From Paractinoplanes aksuensis (GTDB lineage Bacteria > Actinomycetota > Actinomycetes > Mycobacteriales > Micromonosporaceae), in assembly GCF_024137025.1 (NCBI RefSeq), contig NZ_JAMYJR010000034.1, forward strand, positions 1 through 64,000: 64,000 bases of DNA, read 5' to 3'. The notes below the pieces were generated by a model. That model was not told the origin of the DNA. It saw nothing but the letters and a program-made list of their open reading frames with translations, and searched no databases. This document shows, piece by piece, positions 7,820 to 16,499 of this stretch (positions within the stretch are counted from its first letter, which is position 1; every line of letters begins with the position of its first letter). The position numbers were made by a program, and so were the translations under genes.

Positions 7820-9232
7820 TCAGACCGCCAGACCGACATACTTCGTCTCGAGGTACTCGTCGATGCCCTCGGCGCCGCCCTCGCGGCCGAAGCCGGACGC
7901 CTTGATGCCGCCGAACGGCGCCGCCGGGTGCGACACGATGCCCTGGTTCACACCGACCATCCCCGCCTCGAGCGCCTCGCTGACCCGGACGGCCCGCGCC
8001 AGGTCCCGGGTGAACACGTACGCCACCAGGCCGAACTCGGTGTCGTTGGCCCGCGCCACCGCCTCGGCGTCGTCGGTGAAGGTGGCGATGGGCGCGACCG
8101 GCCCGAAGATCTCCTCGTGGTTGAGCGCGGCCTCCGGCGGCACGTCGGTGAGCACGGTCGGCGGGTAGTAGTAGCCGGGCCCGTCGACCGGCGCCCCGCC
8201 GACCAGCGTCCTGGCGCCCAGCCGGACCGCGTCGTCGACCAGCTCGGCCACCTTGGCCCGGGCCCGGGCGTCGATCAGCGGGCCGACGTCCTCGCCCACC
8301 CGCAGGGCGGCCATCCGGTCGGCGAAGCGCGCGGTGAACTCGGCCGCCACCGACTCGTGGACCAGGAAGCGGTTGGCCGCCGTGCAGGCCTGGCCCATGT
8401 TGCGCATCTTGGCCGCCATCGCGCCGTCGACCGCGGCGTCGAGGTCGGCGTCCGCGAAGACCAGGAACGGCGCGTTGCCGCCGAGTTCCAGCGAGAGGCG
8501 CAGCAGCTGCTCGGCCGACTGCTCCATCAGCAGCCGCCCGATCGGGGTCGAGCCGGTGAAGCTGAGCTTGCGCGTGCGAGGGTCCCGCACGAGCGGTTCC
8601 ACCAGTTCCGCCGTACGTGTGGTGGTCACGACATTAAGTACGCCGGCCGGCAGACCCGCCTCGCGCAGCAGGTCGGCCAGGGCCAGCATGGTCAACGGGG
8701 TCTGGGTGGCCGGCTTGACCACCATCGTGCAGCCCGCGGCCACCGCGGCCCCGATCTTGCGGGTGCCCATGGCCAGCGGAAAATTCCACGGCGTGATCAG
8801 CAGGGCCGGCCCCACCGGCTGCCGCATGGTCAGCAGCCGGGACGCGCCGTCCGGGGCGGCCGACCACGTGCCACCGGCCCGCACGCTCTCCTCGGCGAAC
8901 CACCGGAAGAACTCGGACCCGTACGCGACCTCGCCCTTCGCCTCGGCGAGGGGCTTGCCCATCTCGGCCGTCATCAGCTCGGCGAACTGCTCGCGGCGCT
9001 CGGTGAGCAGCTCGAACGCGGCCCGCAGGATCTCGCCGCGGGTGCGGGCCGGGGTGGCCGCCCACTGCTTCTGGGCGTCGTGGGCGGCGGTCAGCGCGGC
9101 CAGCCCGTCGGCCGGGGTGGCGTCGGCCACCGAGGCCAGCACCTGCCCGGTGGCCGGGTTCTCGACGTCGACGGTCGCGCCGTCGCCGGAGTCGCGCCAA
9201 CTGCCGCCGATGAAGAGGCCCCTGTGCGTCAT
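7820..9232 (-). CDS. NAD(P)-dependent aldehyde dehydrogenase, succinate-semialdehyde type
   Basis: A 470-residue cytosolic ALDH. Catalytic Cys283 lies in NMGQACTAANRF and Glu249 in LELGGNAP; Asn150 (TPWNFP) and Lys173 (VVKPATQ) complete the active site, and FTGSTPIG is the coenzyme-binding turn. The overall sequence is closest to GabD-type succinate-semialdehyde dehydrogenases, but substrate cannot be proven. The ATG at 9232 is preceded by GGAGG nine bases upstream; the frame continues upstream only as a shadow over the divergent LysR gene. The divergent LysR regulator suggests aldehyde- or GABA-responsive control. A hairpin terminator follows. Confidence 0.9.
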   Translation of the reverse strand: MTHRGLFIGGSWRDSGDGATVDVENPATGQVLASVADATPADGLAALTAAHDAQKQWAATPARTRGEILRAAFELLTERREQFAELMTAEMGKPLAEAKGEVAYGSEFFRWFAEESVRAGGTWSAAPDGASRLLTMRQPVGPALLITPWNFPLAMGTRKIGAAVAAGCTMVVKPATQTPLTMLALADLLREAGLPAGVLNVVTTTRTAELVEPLVRDPRTRKLSFTGSTPIGRLLMEQSAEQLLRLSLELGGNAPFLVFADADLDAAVDGAMAAKMRNMGQACTAANRFLVHESVAAEFTARFADRMAALRVGEDVGPLIDARARAKVAELVDDAVRLGARTLVGGAPVDGPGYYYPPTVLTDVPPEAALNHEEIFGPVAPIATFTDDAEAVARANDTEFGLVAYVFTRDLARAVRVSEALEAGMVGVNQGIVSHPAAPFGGIKASGFGREGGAEGIDEYLETKYVGLAV

Positions 9233-9304
9233 GCCTTCCAGCCTCCGCAGCCGGGTGCCATGCTGTCCAATACTTGAAAAGCCGCGGCACGATGCTCGGG
9301 AGGC

Positions 9305-10177
9305 ATGGGCGTGGAACTCCGACCGTTGCGCTACTTCGTGGCGATCGCCGAGGCCGGCTCGGTCACGGCCGCCGCGGCGGCCCTGCACCTGACCCAGCCG
9401 TCGATGTCCCGCCAGGTGCACCAACTCGAACGGCAACTGGGCATCGACCTGTTCGTCCGCGACGGCGGCCCGTTCCGGCTCAGCGCGGCCGGCAGCGAGT
9501 TCCTGCCCCTGGCCCAGCGCCTGCTCGCCCAGGCCGAAGCAACCTGGGAAACGGCCCGCGCCATCGCCGCCGGCCGCCTGCAACGCCTGACCATCGCGGC
9601 CCCCGGCACCACCCTGACCGACGTGGTGGCGCCGTTCCTGGCCACGCTGACCGGCGACGACCCGATGCCCGCGGTGTGGGAGGAGGTGCCGGCATCGGTC
9701 TACGCGACCCTGGGCCGCGGCGCCGACCTGGCCATCGGCACAACGCTGTGGCCCTCGACCTGCGTAGGCATCCCGCTGGCCGAACTGCCGGTCTGGGCGT
9801 ACGTGCGGCCGGACGACCCGTGGGCCTCACGCGACTCCGTCGGCGTCGCTGACCTGGTGACCCGGCCCCTGCTGGTGCAGACCCGCGACTTCCACCCACG
9901 CCGGGCGCTGGACCAGACGCTGGCAGCGACCGGGGTGGCGTACGGCCCGATCCACGAGTTCGCCTCGGCCGAGGTGGCCCAGGCCGTAGCCGCCTCCGGC
10001 CGCGGCGTGGCCGTGGTCTCCGACGACCCCCGCTTCGACCTGCGCCCCCTGGCCATCCAAGGCGTACGGATAAGCCTCTACGCCGCCTGGGAACCCCACC
10101 ACCACGGCGCCGACACCATCCAAGCCATCGCCGAACGCCTACGCACCTTCTGCGCCACCCGCTACAACCTGACCTGA
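9305..10177 (+). CDS. LysR-family transcriptional regulator
   Basis: A 290-residue regulator. The winged HTH occupies residues 1-60 (LRYFVAIAEAGSVTAAAAAL, TQPSMSRQVHQLERQLG). The co-inducer-binding domain extends from about 90 to 290, with the APGTTLTDVVAPFL start typical of LysR effector domains. It is transcribed divergently from the aldehyde dehydrogenase over 72 bases, the standard LTTR arrangement, so it probably controls that gene and itself. The ATG follows GGGAGGC at close spacing. Confidence 0.9.
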   Translation: MGVELRPLRYFVAIAEAGSVTAAAAALHLTQPSMSRQVHQLERQLGIDLFVRDGGPFRLSAAGSEFLPLAQRLLAQAEATWETARAIAAGRLQRLTIAAPGTTLTDVVAPFLATLTGDDPMPAVWEEVPASVYATLGRGADLAIGTTLWPSTCVGIPLAELPVWAYVRPDDPWASRDSVGVADLVTRPLLVQTRDFHPRRALDQTLAATGVAYGPIHEFASAEVAQAVAASGRGVAVVSDDPRFDLRPLAIQGVRISLYAAWEPHHHGADTIQAIAERLRTFCATRYNLT

Positions 10178-10235
10178 CCCCCGGCGCGCCCCACTCCGGG
10201 CGCGGCCTTCCGCCGGGCTCGGCCTCGGGCGCGGT

Positions 10236-11246
10236 CTACTCCGGGCGTGGCAGCAGGGCCAGGGTGGCCGCCTGTACTGCGGGGTCGCGCCAGAGCACGG
10301 CGAGGCGGTCGTCCCCCACTCGTCCGGCGGCATCGCGAACAGCGGCGGCGATGGTGTGACCTCTGTCGAACGACGTGAGCACCGCCGGGTGGATGTAGGA
10401 GGCTCGCGCCACGGCCGGCGTGTTGCCGAGCAGCCGGCTCGCCGCGCGCACCGCGGCCAACTGCGGCGACTTGCCCTTCTCATCGTGCCGGGCCCCACCC
10501 AGGGCGGCCGCGGCCAGCACAGTGCCGGCCCAGGTGCGGAACCGCCGGGCCGTGGCGTCGATCCCCGTGTACGTATGGATGAACGCATTGACGTGCGAGC
10601 TGTGCACCCGCTGCCAGCCGCCGTCGTCGCGGCTCCAGGCCAGGAACGCCGGGTCGTCATCGCCGCGCTTCAGCAGCCGCCGGGCCCACGGTGCCAGCAC
10701 CGGATCGTCCACCTCGACCACCCGATGCAGATGTTCCTTGGCCGAGTAGTCGAACGTGACCGTTTCGCCGCTCACGTGCACATGATGCCGCTGAAGGGTG
10801 GTCAGCCCGTACGTGTGATTGTCCCGGGCATACCGCTCCGAACCGACCCGGAAGAACCCGAGGTCGAGCAACCGCACGGCCGCGCTCAAAACGTGGTCGC
10901 GATCGAGCGCCCGCCGATGATTGGCCAGCCCACCGTTGACGTGCTCCCGCAGCGACGGCAGAGACGCCGCGAACCCCGGCACGTGAGCGAACTTGTCCCG
11001 CGACCGGCTCTCGGTCCACCAGGCCGCGTACCGATACTGCGTCCGGCCCGCACTGTCCACGCCGACCGCCTGCACCTTGGCCTCGGGATCGACAGCAATC
11101 CAGACGTCCCGCCAAGCAGGTGGGACCGCCAATGACTTGAGCCGCGCGACAACGTCGCCATCGGTCACCGGCCGACCGACCGGGTCCACGAAGTCGCCGC
11201 CGCCCAGCCGCCGATAACCGGGCGGACGAGGGTAATCGCTCGTCAT
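10236..11246 (-). CDS. DNA topoisomerase IB (poxvirus/bacterial type)
   Basis: A 336-residue type IB topoisomerase. The N-terminal domain (about 1-75) carries DVWIAVDPEAKVQAVGVDSAGRTQYRY, typical of bacterial TopIB. The catalytic domain has Arg133 in LGFFRVGSERY, Lys170, Arg237 in RFRTWAGT, and nucleophile Tyr284 in VARASYIHPAV. It relaxes supercoils through a 3'-phosphotyrosine intermediate and is usually an accessory enzyme in bacteria. ATG 11246 was chosen; an in-frame GTG at 11264 would add six residues. It is convergent with the LysR gene. Confidence 0.92.
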   Translation of the reverse strand: MTSDYPRPPGYRRLGGGDFVDPVGRPVTDGDVVARLKSLAVPPAWRDVWIAVDPEAKVQAVGVDSAGRTQYRYAAWWTESRSRDKFAHVPGFAASLPSLREHVNGGLANHRRALDRDHVLSAAVRLLDLGFFRVGSERYARDNHTYGLTTLQRHHVHVSGETVTFDYSAKEHLHRVVEVDDPVLAPWARRLLKRGDDDPAFLAWSRDDGGWQRVHSSHVNAFIHTYTGIDATARRFRTWAGTVLAAAALGGARHDEKGKSPQLAAVRAASRLLGNTPAVARASYIHPAVLTSFDRGHTIAAAVRDAAGRVGDDRLAVLWRDPAVQAATLALLPRPE

Positions 11247-11304
11247 GCGGCCCACGGTAGGCACCCACGAGCCCCGGCTACCAGCGCCGGCGAAGTCACC
11301 CTGA

Positions 11305-11973
11305 TCACTCGTCGAAGGCGACCAGGTGGCGTTCGCGGGCCCGGGTCAGGTGCAGGCGCATGGCGGACTCGGCGGTGTCGGGGTCGCCGGCCTGGACGGC
11401 AGCGGCGATGGCCCGGTGTTCCTCGTTGGTGACGGCCGTCTGGGAGTACGGGAAGTAGCGCCGATGCAGGTGCAAGTGGGCATGCAGGCGGTTGATCGAG
11501 TCGCGCAGCAGCGGGCTGGTCGCGGCCTGCGCCACCAGGTCGTGCAGGTGGGCGTCGAGGGCCGTGAACTCGGCGTGCCAGGCCCGGTCGTCGCCGGGCG
11601 CGATGATGCGGGCCGACTCGGTCACCAGCTCCGCGCGCTGGGCCTCGGTCGCCCGGGACGCCGCCCAGCGGGCCGCCGCGCACTCCAGCAGCAACCGCAT
11701 GTCGAACATGTCGGCGAACTCGGCCCGCGTGAGCAGCGGACTCACCGTGTACCCGGCCAGTGGGCGTTTACGTACGAGCCCCTCGGACTCGAGCCGGGCC
11801 AGCGCCTCCCGCACCGGCGTCGGTGAGACGTCCAGTTCGCGGGCGAGCGCGTCGATGTTGACCCGGTCGCCGGGCGGCAGGGTGTGCTCGAGCACGGCCG
11901 ACCGCAGCGACGAGTAGACGTCGTCGCCGAGGGTCGAGCGTTTGAGCGGCGGCAGCGGCGCGGGGCTGGTCAT
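11305..11973 (-). CDS. GntR-family (FCD) repressor of the sugar operon
   Basis: A 222-residue regulator. The N-terminal winged HTH includes LPPGDRVNIDALARELDVSP, TPVREALARLESEGLV and AGYTVSP; the C-terminal all-helical FCD domain (about 90-215) has the conserved metal-binding histidines in HAEFTALDAHLHDLV and HRAI. It is divergent from the ABC transporter operon with a 16-base palindrome between them, so it probably represses that operon until a sugar or sugar acid binds. ATG 11973 has AGGATGG upstream; ATG 11982 is the alternative. Confidence 0.9.
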   Translation of the reverse strand: MTSPAPLPPLKRSTLGDDVYSSLRSAVLEHTLPPGDRVNIDALARELDVSPTPVREALARLESEGLVRKRPLAGYTVSPLLTRAEFADMFDMRLLLECAAARWAASRATEAQRAELVTESARIIAPGDDRAWHAEFTALDAHLHDLVAQAATSPLLRDSINRLHAHLHLHRRYFPYSQTAVTNEEHRAIAAAVQAGDPDTAESAMRLHLTRARERHLVAFDE

Positions 11974-12015
11974 GGCCACCATCCTGGTGTTTCGCAGGGA
12001 TTTCGCAATCGTGTC

Positions 12016-12045
12016 TTGACTGCCCTCGATGTGAGCGAGTACACA
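12016..12045 (+). promoter_or_regulatory. Candidate promoter of the sugar ABC operon
   Basis: TTGACT (12016-12021) and TACACA (12040-12045) are spaced 18 bases apart, a reasonable vegetative-type promoter. It sits between the divergent GntR gene and the substrate-binding protein gene. An inverted repeat GATGTG/CACATC (12028-12047) overlaps the spacer and -10 box. The call is a sequence match only. Confidence 0.45.
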
Positions 12046-12053
12046 TCCAGGAA

Positions 12054-12069
12054 AGATCCTATAGGATCT
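12054..12069. promoter_or_regulatory. 16-bp perfect palindrome, likely GntR operator
   Basis: AGATCCTATAGGATCT is a perfect palindrome. It lies about 10 bases after the candidate -10 box and 21 bases before the start codon of the substrate-binding protein, where a bound repressor would block transcription. The divergent FCD-type GntR gene is the obvious candidate to bind it. Confidence 0.65.
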
Positions 12070-12090
12070 ACGAAGCCGAAAGGAACCCGC

Positions 12091-13143
12091 ATGAAGCGGT
12101 CCCCGTTCCTCCGCCTGGGCCTGGGCGCGGCCGCCCTGGGCCTGCTCGCCACGGCCGGCTGCACCAAGAAGGCCGACAACGAAGACACCGCTGCCGCTGG
12201 CGGCAAGACGGCTGACCAAGTCCGCGTCGCTCTCGTCCCCGGCGGTGCCCACCCTTATTTCCAGCCCTGGAAGACGGCCGCCGGTGAGGCCAAGAGCGAA
12301 CTGAAGCTCGGCGACGCCACCTTCAACGAGACCTCGGGCTGGGACCAGACCAAGCAGAACGACGTCATCAAGTCTCTGGCCGCGCAGGGCTACAACGCGT
12401 TCGGCATCTTCGGCGTGGCCCCCGAGAACATCAACTCCACGTTCGAGGACCTCAAGCGCCAGGGCTTCGCGGTCGGCTCGCTGGCCTCGTGCCCCGCCGG
12501 CGACGTCAACAAGGCCGACTTCTGCCTCTCCACCGACACCGGGGAGGCGGCCTACAAGGCCACCAAGGCGGCGATCGAGGCGATCGGCGGCAAAGGAAAC
12601 CTGGTCCACCTGACCGGCAACAAGGTCGACTCGAACACCCAGCGGCGCATCGCCGGCGTCGACAAGGCGGTCGGCGAGACCGGCGGCCAGGTCAAGGTGA
12701 TCCAGGTGGTGACCGACATCGACACCGACCTGCAGACCGCGCAGAAGGCCGTGGCCGACCTGCTCGCGGCCAAGGGCACCCAGATCAACGGGATCGTCAC
12801 CACCGCCTACAACCCGGCGGTCGCGGCGGCCGAGGGCGTCAAGCAGGCCAAGCTGCCGATCAAGGTGATCGCCATCGACGACGACAAGACGATCCTCGAC
12901 GGCATCAAGGACGGGTCGGTCTCCGGCACCGTGCTGCAGAACCCGACCGGGCAGGCGCTCGTGGGGTCGTACGCGCTGCTGAAGCTCTCCGAGGGCTGCA
13001 CGATGGCCCAGCCCGGCGTGGTCGTCGACTCCGGCTCGTTCATCGTGACCAAGGCCAACGTGGACAACTACGAGACCGACCGCAAGGCCAAGACCGACGA
13101 GTTGCGCTCGGCGTTCGACGGCCAGTACCTGACGTGTAAGTGA
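12091..13143 (+). CDS. Sugar ABC transporter substrate-binding lipoprotein (RbsB type)
   Basis: A 350-residue extracytoplasmic lipoprotein. The signal peptide ends in a lipobox, LLATAGC (about residues 20-26). The mature part is a periplasmic-binding-protein type I (peripla_BP_4) fold: VALVPGGAHPYFQPWKTAAG near the N-terminus, then FGVAPENI and IAIDDDKTILDGIKDGSV. The ATG is preceded by AAAGGAA. It delivers sugar to the two permeases and ATPase encoded downstream. The associated genes suggest L-fucose or a related sugar or sugar acid; the ligand itself is not shown by sequence. The stop overlaps the next start (GTGA). Confidence 0.88.
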   Translation: MKRSPFLRLGLGAAALGLLATAGCTKKADNEDTAAAGGKTADQVRVALVPGGAHPYFQPWKTAAGEAKSELKLGDATFNETSGWDQTKQNDVIKSLAAQGYNAFGIFGVAPENINSTFEDLKRQGFAVGSLASCPAGDVNKADFCLSTDTGEAAYKATKAAIEAIGGKGNLVHLTGNKVDSNTQRRIAGVDKAVGETGGQVKVIQVVTDIDTDLQTAQKAVADLLAAKGTQINGIVTTAYNPAVAAAEGVKQAKLPIKVIAIDDDKTILDGIKDGSVSGTVLQNPTGQALVGSYALLKLSEGCTMAQPGVVVDSGSFIVTKANVDNYETDRKAKTDELRSAFDGQYLTCK

Positions 13144-14231
13144 CCATGGCCGTCATCACCCAGGCCGAGGCCTACCTCATCGACCTCGAGGTCGAGACGG
13201 TCCGCACCGACGCCCTGCAGACCTTCGTCAAGCAAGAGACGATCTTCGTCGAGATCCGCACCGACGACGGCGGTGCGGGCGTCGGCTACAGCTACACGAT
13301 CGGCACCGGCGGCACGGCGGTGCTCGCGCTGCTGCGCGACAACCTGCTGGCCCGGCTCGTCGGGCAGGATCCGCGGCGGGTGGAGGCGATCTGGCGGGAC
13401 CTGTTCCTGACGACGAAAGCGACAACGGTCGGCGCCATCACCTCGCTGGCGCTGGCCGCGGTCGACACCGCCCTGTGGGACCTGCGGTGCCGCGCCGCCG
13501 GCCAGCCACTCTGGTTGCTGGCCGGCGGGGCCAAAGACCGCATTCCCTTGTACGACACCGAAGGCGGATGGCTGCACCTGAGCACCGAAGATTTGGTACG
13601 GGGGGCGAAGGACAGCCAGTCCGCCGGGTGGCCCGGTATCAAGATGAAGGTGGGCCGCTCCCCCGCCCAGGACGCGGAACGCCTCGCGGCCGTCCGGGCG
13701 GCGGTCGGCCCCGACTTCGACGTGATGCTCGACGCCAACCAGTCGCTGACCGCGTCCGACGCCATCCGCCGGGCCCGGCTCCTCGAGCCTTACGACCCGT
13801 TCTGGTTCGAGGAGCCGCTGCCCGCCGAGGACGTGGCCGGGCATGAACTGGTCGCCGCGTCGACCTCGATCCCGGTGGCCGTCGGCGAATCGATGTACGC
13901 CCCCGGCCAGTTCGCCGAGTACCTGCGGCGCGGCGCGGCCGGGGTCGTCCAGGTCGACGTGGCCCGCATCGGCGGCATCACCCCGTGGCTCAAGGTGGCC
14001 CACCTGGCCGAGGCGGCCAACGTCACAGTCTGCCCGCACTTCCTCATGGAGCTGCACGTAAGTCTCTGCTGCGCGGTGCCGAACAGCCGCTACCTCGAAC
14101 ACATCCCGCAGTTGCGCGCGATCACCCGCGGCGAGATCGGCCTCGCCGGTGGGCACGCGCTCGCGCCGTCCACCCCCGGTCTCGGCATCGACTGGGACCG
14201 CGACGCGATCGACGACCGGAGAACTCATTGA
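13140..14231 (+). CDS. Mandelate racemase/enolase-superfamily sugar-acid dehydratase
   Basis: A 363-residue enzyme (GTG 13140; ATG 13146 is the alternative). The N-terminal capping domain contains a flexible lid loop; the barrel shows the KxK motif in GIKMKVG, metal ligands Asp (MLDANQSL), Glu (FEEPLPA) and Glu (VGESMYAP), and the general-base His in VCPHFLMELH. These features place it in the MR/galactarate-dehydratase-like group acting on acid sugars by alpha-proton abstraction. Exact substrate unknown. Being embedded between the binding protein and permease genes implies that it processes the transported compound. It is distinct from the L-fuconate dehydratase at 20.2 kb. Confidence 0.85.
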   Translation: MTMAVITQAEAYLIDLEVETVRTDALQTFVKQETIFVEIRTDDGGAGVGYSYTIGTGGTAVLALLRDNLLARLVGQDPRRVEAIWRDLFLTTKATTVGAITSLALAAVDTALWDLRCRAAGQPLWLLAGGAKDRIPLYDTEGGWLHLSTEDLVRGAKDSQSAGWPGIKMKVGRSPAQDAERLAAVRAAVGPDFDVMLDANQSLTASDAIRRARLLEPYDPFWFEEPLPAEDVAGHELVAASTSIPVAVGESMYAPGQFAEYLRRGAAGVVQVDVARIGGITPWLKVAHLAEAANVTVCPHFLMELHVSLCCAVPNSRYLEHIPQLRAITRGEIGLAGGHALAPSTPGLGIDWDRDAIDDRRTH

Positions 14232-15277
14232 CCGCGCTGATGGAAAAGACCGCGGCGCCGCCGGGCCGGCCGCGCCGCCTGCCGCTCTGGGCCAATCCCC
14301 GCCTCGGCCTCGTGGTGCTGCTGGTGCTGCTCGTGGCGTTCTTCAGCATCTTGCGCCCGGCGTTCCTCGACACCCGGCTCACCCTGACGCCGCTGCAGTC
14401 CGACATCAGCGTCTACCTCGTCGTGGGTCTGGCTCAGCTCAGCGTGCTGTCGCTCGGCCACATGAACCTGGCCGTGGGCCGCATGGCGGCGACGAGTGCC
14501 TTCGCGATGGGCCTGACCCACGACAAACTCGGCGCCGGGCTGATCGTCAGCCTGACTGTCGGTCTGCTGGTCGGGGCTCTGCTCGGCGCGCTGGCCGGGC
14601 TGATCATCTCGCGTACGGGGGTGAATTCGTTCGTGGTCACCCTGGCCATGGACTTCGCCCTGGTCGGCCTGATCACCATCCTGTACGCGTCGGCCACCGA
14701 CGGTGTGGCGTTCCCGACCATGCCGGCGGGCATGGAGGCGCTGCGCTTCGACACGTTCGCCGACTACTGCCTGGGTGACATCTGCGGACCGCGCATCCCG
14801 TTGGTGGTGCCGATCGCGCTCGTCGCGGCGCTGCTGGTGGGCCTGTTGTTCCGCTGGTCCCGGCTCGGGCGCGAGATCCTCATGACCGGTTCGAACGCGC
14901 GCGCGGCCGAACTGTCGGGCATTCCCACCCGTACGCGGGTCGTGCAGGCCCACGCGCTCAGCGGTCTCATCGCGGCGCTGGCCGGGTTCCTGCTGGCCGC
15001 CAACAACGGCGCGTTCTCGGCCGGCATCGGCGATTCGTTCCTGCTGCCGTCGTTCCTGGCCCCCGTCCTCGGCGGCACCTTGCTGGTCGGCGGCGCGGTC
15101 AGTGTGCTCGGCACGGTGCTCGGCGCGACCCTGACCCAGGTCATCTACAAGGGCCTCAACCTGTTGCAGTTCCAGCTCGACCAGCTGCAGCTCTACATCG
15201 GGCTGGTGCTGCTGGCGGCGTTGTCGCTCGACCGGGCCCGCCACGTGCTCGCCGAGCGGAGAGGGGCTGCGCCATGA
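14228..15277 (+). CDS. Sugar ABC transporter permease (RbsC type), first copy
   Basis: A 349-residue inner-membrane protein with about ten hydrophobic segments and the BPD_transp_2 signatures VGLAQLSVLSLGHMNLAVGR and GVNSFVVTLAMDF. A cysteine-containing loop (YCLGDICGPRIP) follows the fifth or sixth helix. The start TTG at 14228 shares TTGA with the preceding stop and has GGAG six bases upstream; ATG 14240 is the alternative. It probably forms a heterodimer with the second permease. Confidence 0.88.
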   Translation: MTALMEKTAAPPGRPRRLPLWANPRLGLVVLLVLLVAFFSILRPAFLDTRLTLTPLQSDISVYLVVGLAQLSVLSLGHMNLAVGRMAATSAFAMGLTHDKLGAGLIVSLTVGLLVGALLGALAGLIISRTGVNSFVVTLAMDFALVGLITILYASATDGVAFPTMPAGMEALRFDTFADYCLGDICGPRIPLVVPIALVAALLVGLLFRWSRLGREILMTGSNARAAELSGIPTRTRVVQAHALSGLIAALAGFLLAANNGAFSAGIGDSFLLPSFLAPVLGGTLLVGGAVSVLGTVLGATLTQVIYKGLNLLQFQLDQLQLYIGLVLLAALSLDRARHVLAERRGAAP

Positions 15278-15408
15278 GCTGTCGCCCGTGGGCCGGCCAC
15301 CACATCGCCGGCGCCACCCCGACCGTCCCCCGGCCCGGCCGTCGCATCGCCGGGGCCGAGCTCGCCGCCGGCATCCGGCCCGGCCGCACCGGTGGAGGCG
15401 CGCCATGA
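15274..15408 (+). CDS. 44-codon ORF bridging the two permease genes
   Basis: This open frame starts at an ATG sharing ATGA with the first permease stop and ends at a TGA sharing ATGA with the second permease start. It therefore fills the 127-base gap exactly. GGAGAGGGG precedes it. The product would be 44 residues, Pro/Gly/Arg-rich (starting MSCRPWAGHH), with no recognisable domain. It may be a translated coupling leader, or simply an open frame in GC-rich spacer. The flanks GGGGCTGCGCCATGA and GGAGGCGCGCCATGA resemble each other, hinting at a duplicated junction. Confidence 0.35.
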   Translation: MSCRPWAGHHIAGATPTVPRPGRRIAGAELAAGIRPGRTGGGAP

Positions 15409-16499
15409 CGCTCACCGCTTCATCCCGTGTTCTCACGACCCGGGACAGCATCTGGCGGGCTCCCGAGTTCACTCTTGCCGTGCTCGCTATTGCTGGTTTT
15501 GTGGCTCTGGCCATCGCGACCGGCGGCAATCTGCTGTCGGCAGGCACGCTCGAGGCGTTCTTCCGCTTCCTGGCCGTGCCCATCGTCATCGGGCTGTCCC
15601 AGATGGTGGTGCTCGCGGTCGGTCAGATGAACCTGTCGGTCGGCGCGCTCACCGGCTTCTGCGCGATGGCCTCGGCGTGGCTGATGCTCGAAGCCGGACT
15701 GCCCGCCCCGATCGCCGTGCTGGCCGCGCTGGCCCTGGGGCTGGCGGTCGGTCTGGCCAACGGGCTGCTGGTCGTCCTGACCCGGATCAACGGCTTCATC
15801 GTCACGCTCGCCACCATGACGATCATTCAAGGCCTTCGGTACGGGGTGAACGGCCCCGACACCTACCAGGGCTACTCCGAGGGCCTGCGCGCCTTCGGCC
15901 GCGCCTCGATCCTGGGTCTGCCGGCAGTGTTCCTCGTCGCGCTCGTGGTCGTCGTGCTGGTCGGGCTCTACTTCGCCCGCACGGTGTCCGGCCGCAAACT
16001 GCTGGCCAGCGGCGGCAGCCCGTTCGCGGCCCGGCTCTCCGGCATCTCGAACGACCGCTCGCTGGTCATCGCCCACGGCCTGTCCGGCCTGCTGGCCGGC
16101 GTAGCCGCAGTGCTCACGGTGGCCGCATCAGGCTCGGTCAACGCCACCATCGGCGACGACCTGCTGCTACCCAGCTTCGCCGCCCCCATCATCGGCGGCG
16201 TGGCCCTGACCGGCGGCATGGTCAGCGTGACCGGCACAGTGCTGGCCGCCTTCCTGGTCCGCCTGGTCGACGTCATGCAGGCCCAGTTCGGCATCAACCC
16301 CCGCTGGGTAGACCTGATCATCGGCGCCGTGGTGCTGGGCGCAGTCCTACTAGGCACAGCCCGCCAAAAACTCTTCTCCCTACGCCCAGGTTCGCCACAA
16401 CCTGCTTCGGCGCAGCCCGGCTCAGCGCAACCCGACTCGGCGCAGCCCAGTTCGGCGCAGCCCGGTTCGTCGCGGGACGAGGAGAGGCGGTCGCCCTGA
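15405..16499 (+). CDS. Sugar ABC transporter permease (RbsC type), second copy
   Basis: A 364-residue inner-membrane permease with BPD_transp_2 signatures (IGLSQMVVLAVGQMNLSVGA, INGFIVTLATMTIIQG, GHGLSGLLAG-like turn as AHGLSGLLAGVAAV). Start ATG 15405 has GGAGG six bases upstream. The C-terminus is unusual: after the last helix it carries five tandem pentapeptides of the form SAQPG/SAQPD, then a charged tail. The gene ends TGATG with the ATPase gene, so the two are translationally coupled. Confidence 0.88.
   Translation: MTLTASSRVLTTRDSIWRAPEFTLAVLAIAGFVALAIATGGNLLSAGTLEAFFRFLAVPIVIGLSQMVVLAVGQMNLSVGALTGFCAMASAWLMLEAGLPAPIAVLAALALGLAVGLANGLLVVLTRINGFIVTLATMTIIQGLRYGVNGPDTYQGYSEGLRAFGRASILGLPAVFLVALVVVVLVGLYFARTVSGRKLLASGGSPFAARLSGISNDRSLVIAHGLSGLLAGVAAVLTVAASGSVNATIGDDLLLPSFAAPIIGGVALTGGMVSVTGTVLAAFLVRLVDVMQAQFGINPRWVDLIIGAVVLGAVLLGTARQKLFSLRPGSPQPASAQPGSAQPDSAQPSSAQPGSSRDEERRSP
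16391..16465 (+). repeat. Five 15-bp tandem repeats in the permease C-terminus
   Basis: Consensus TTCGGCGCAGCCCGG, units at 16391, 16406, 16421, 16436 and 16451. They keep frame and encode S-[PA]-Q-P-[AGDS]. Such in-frame repeats vary in copy number by slippage; the encoded tail is likely a cytoplasmic disordered extension. Confidence 0.75.
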
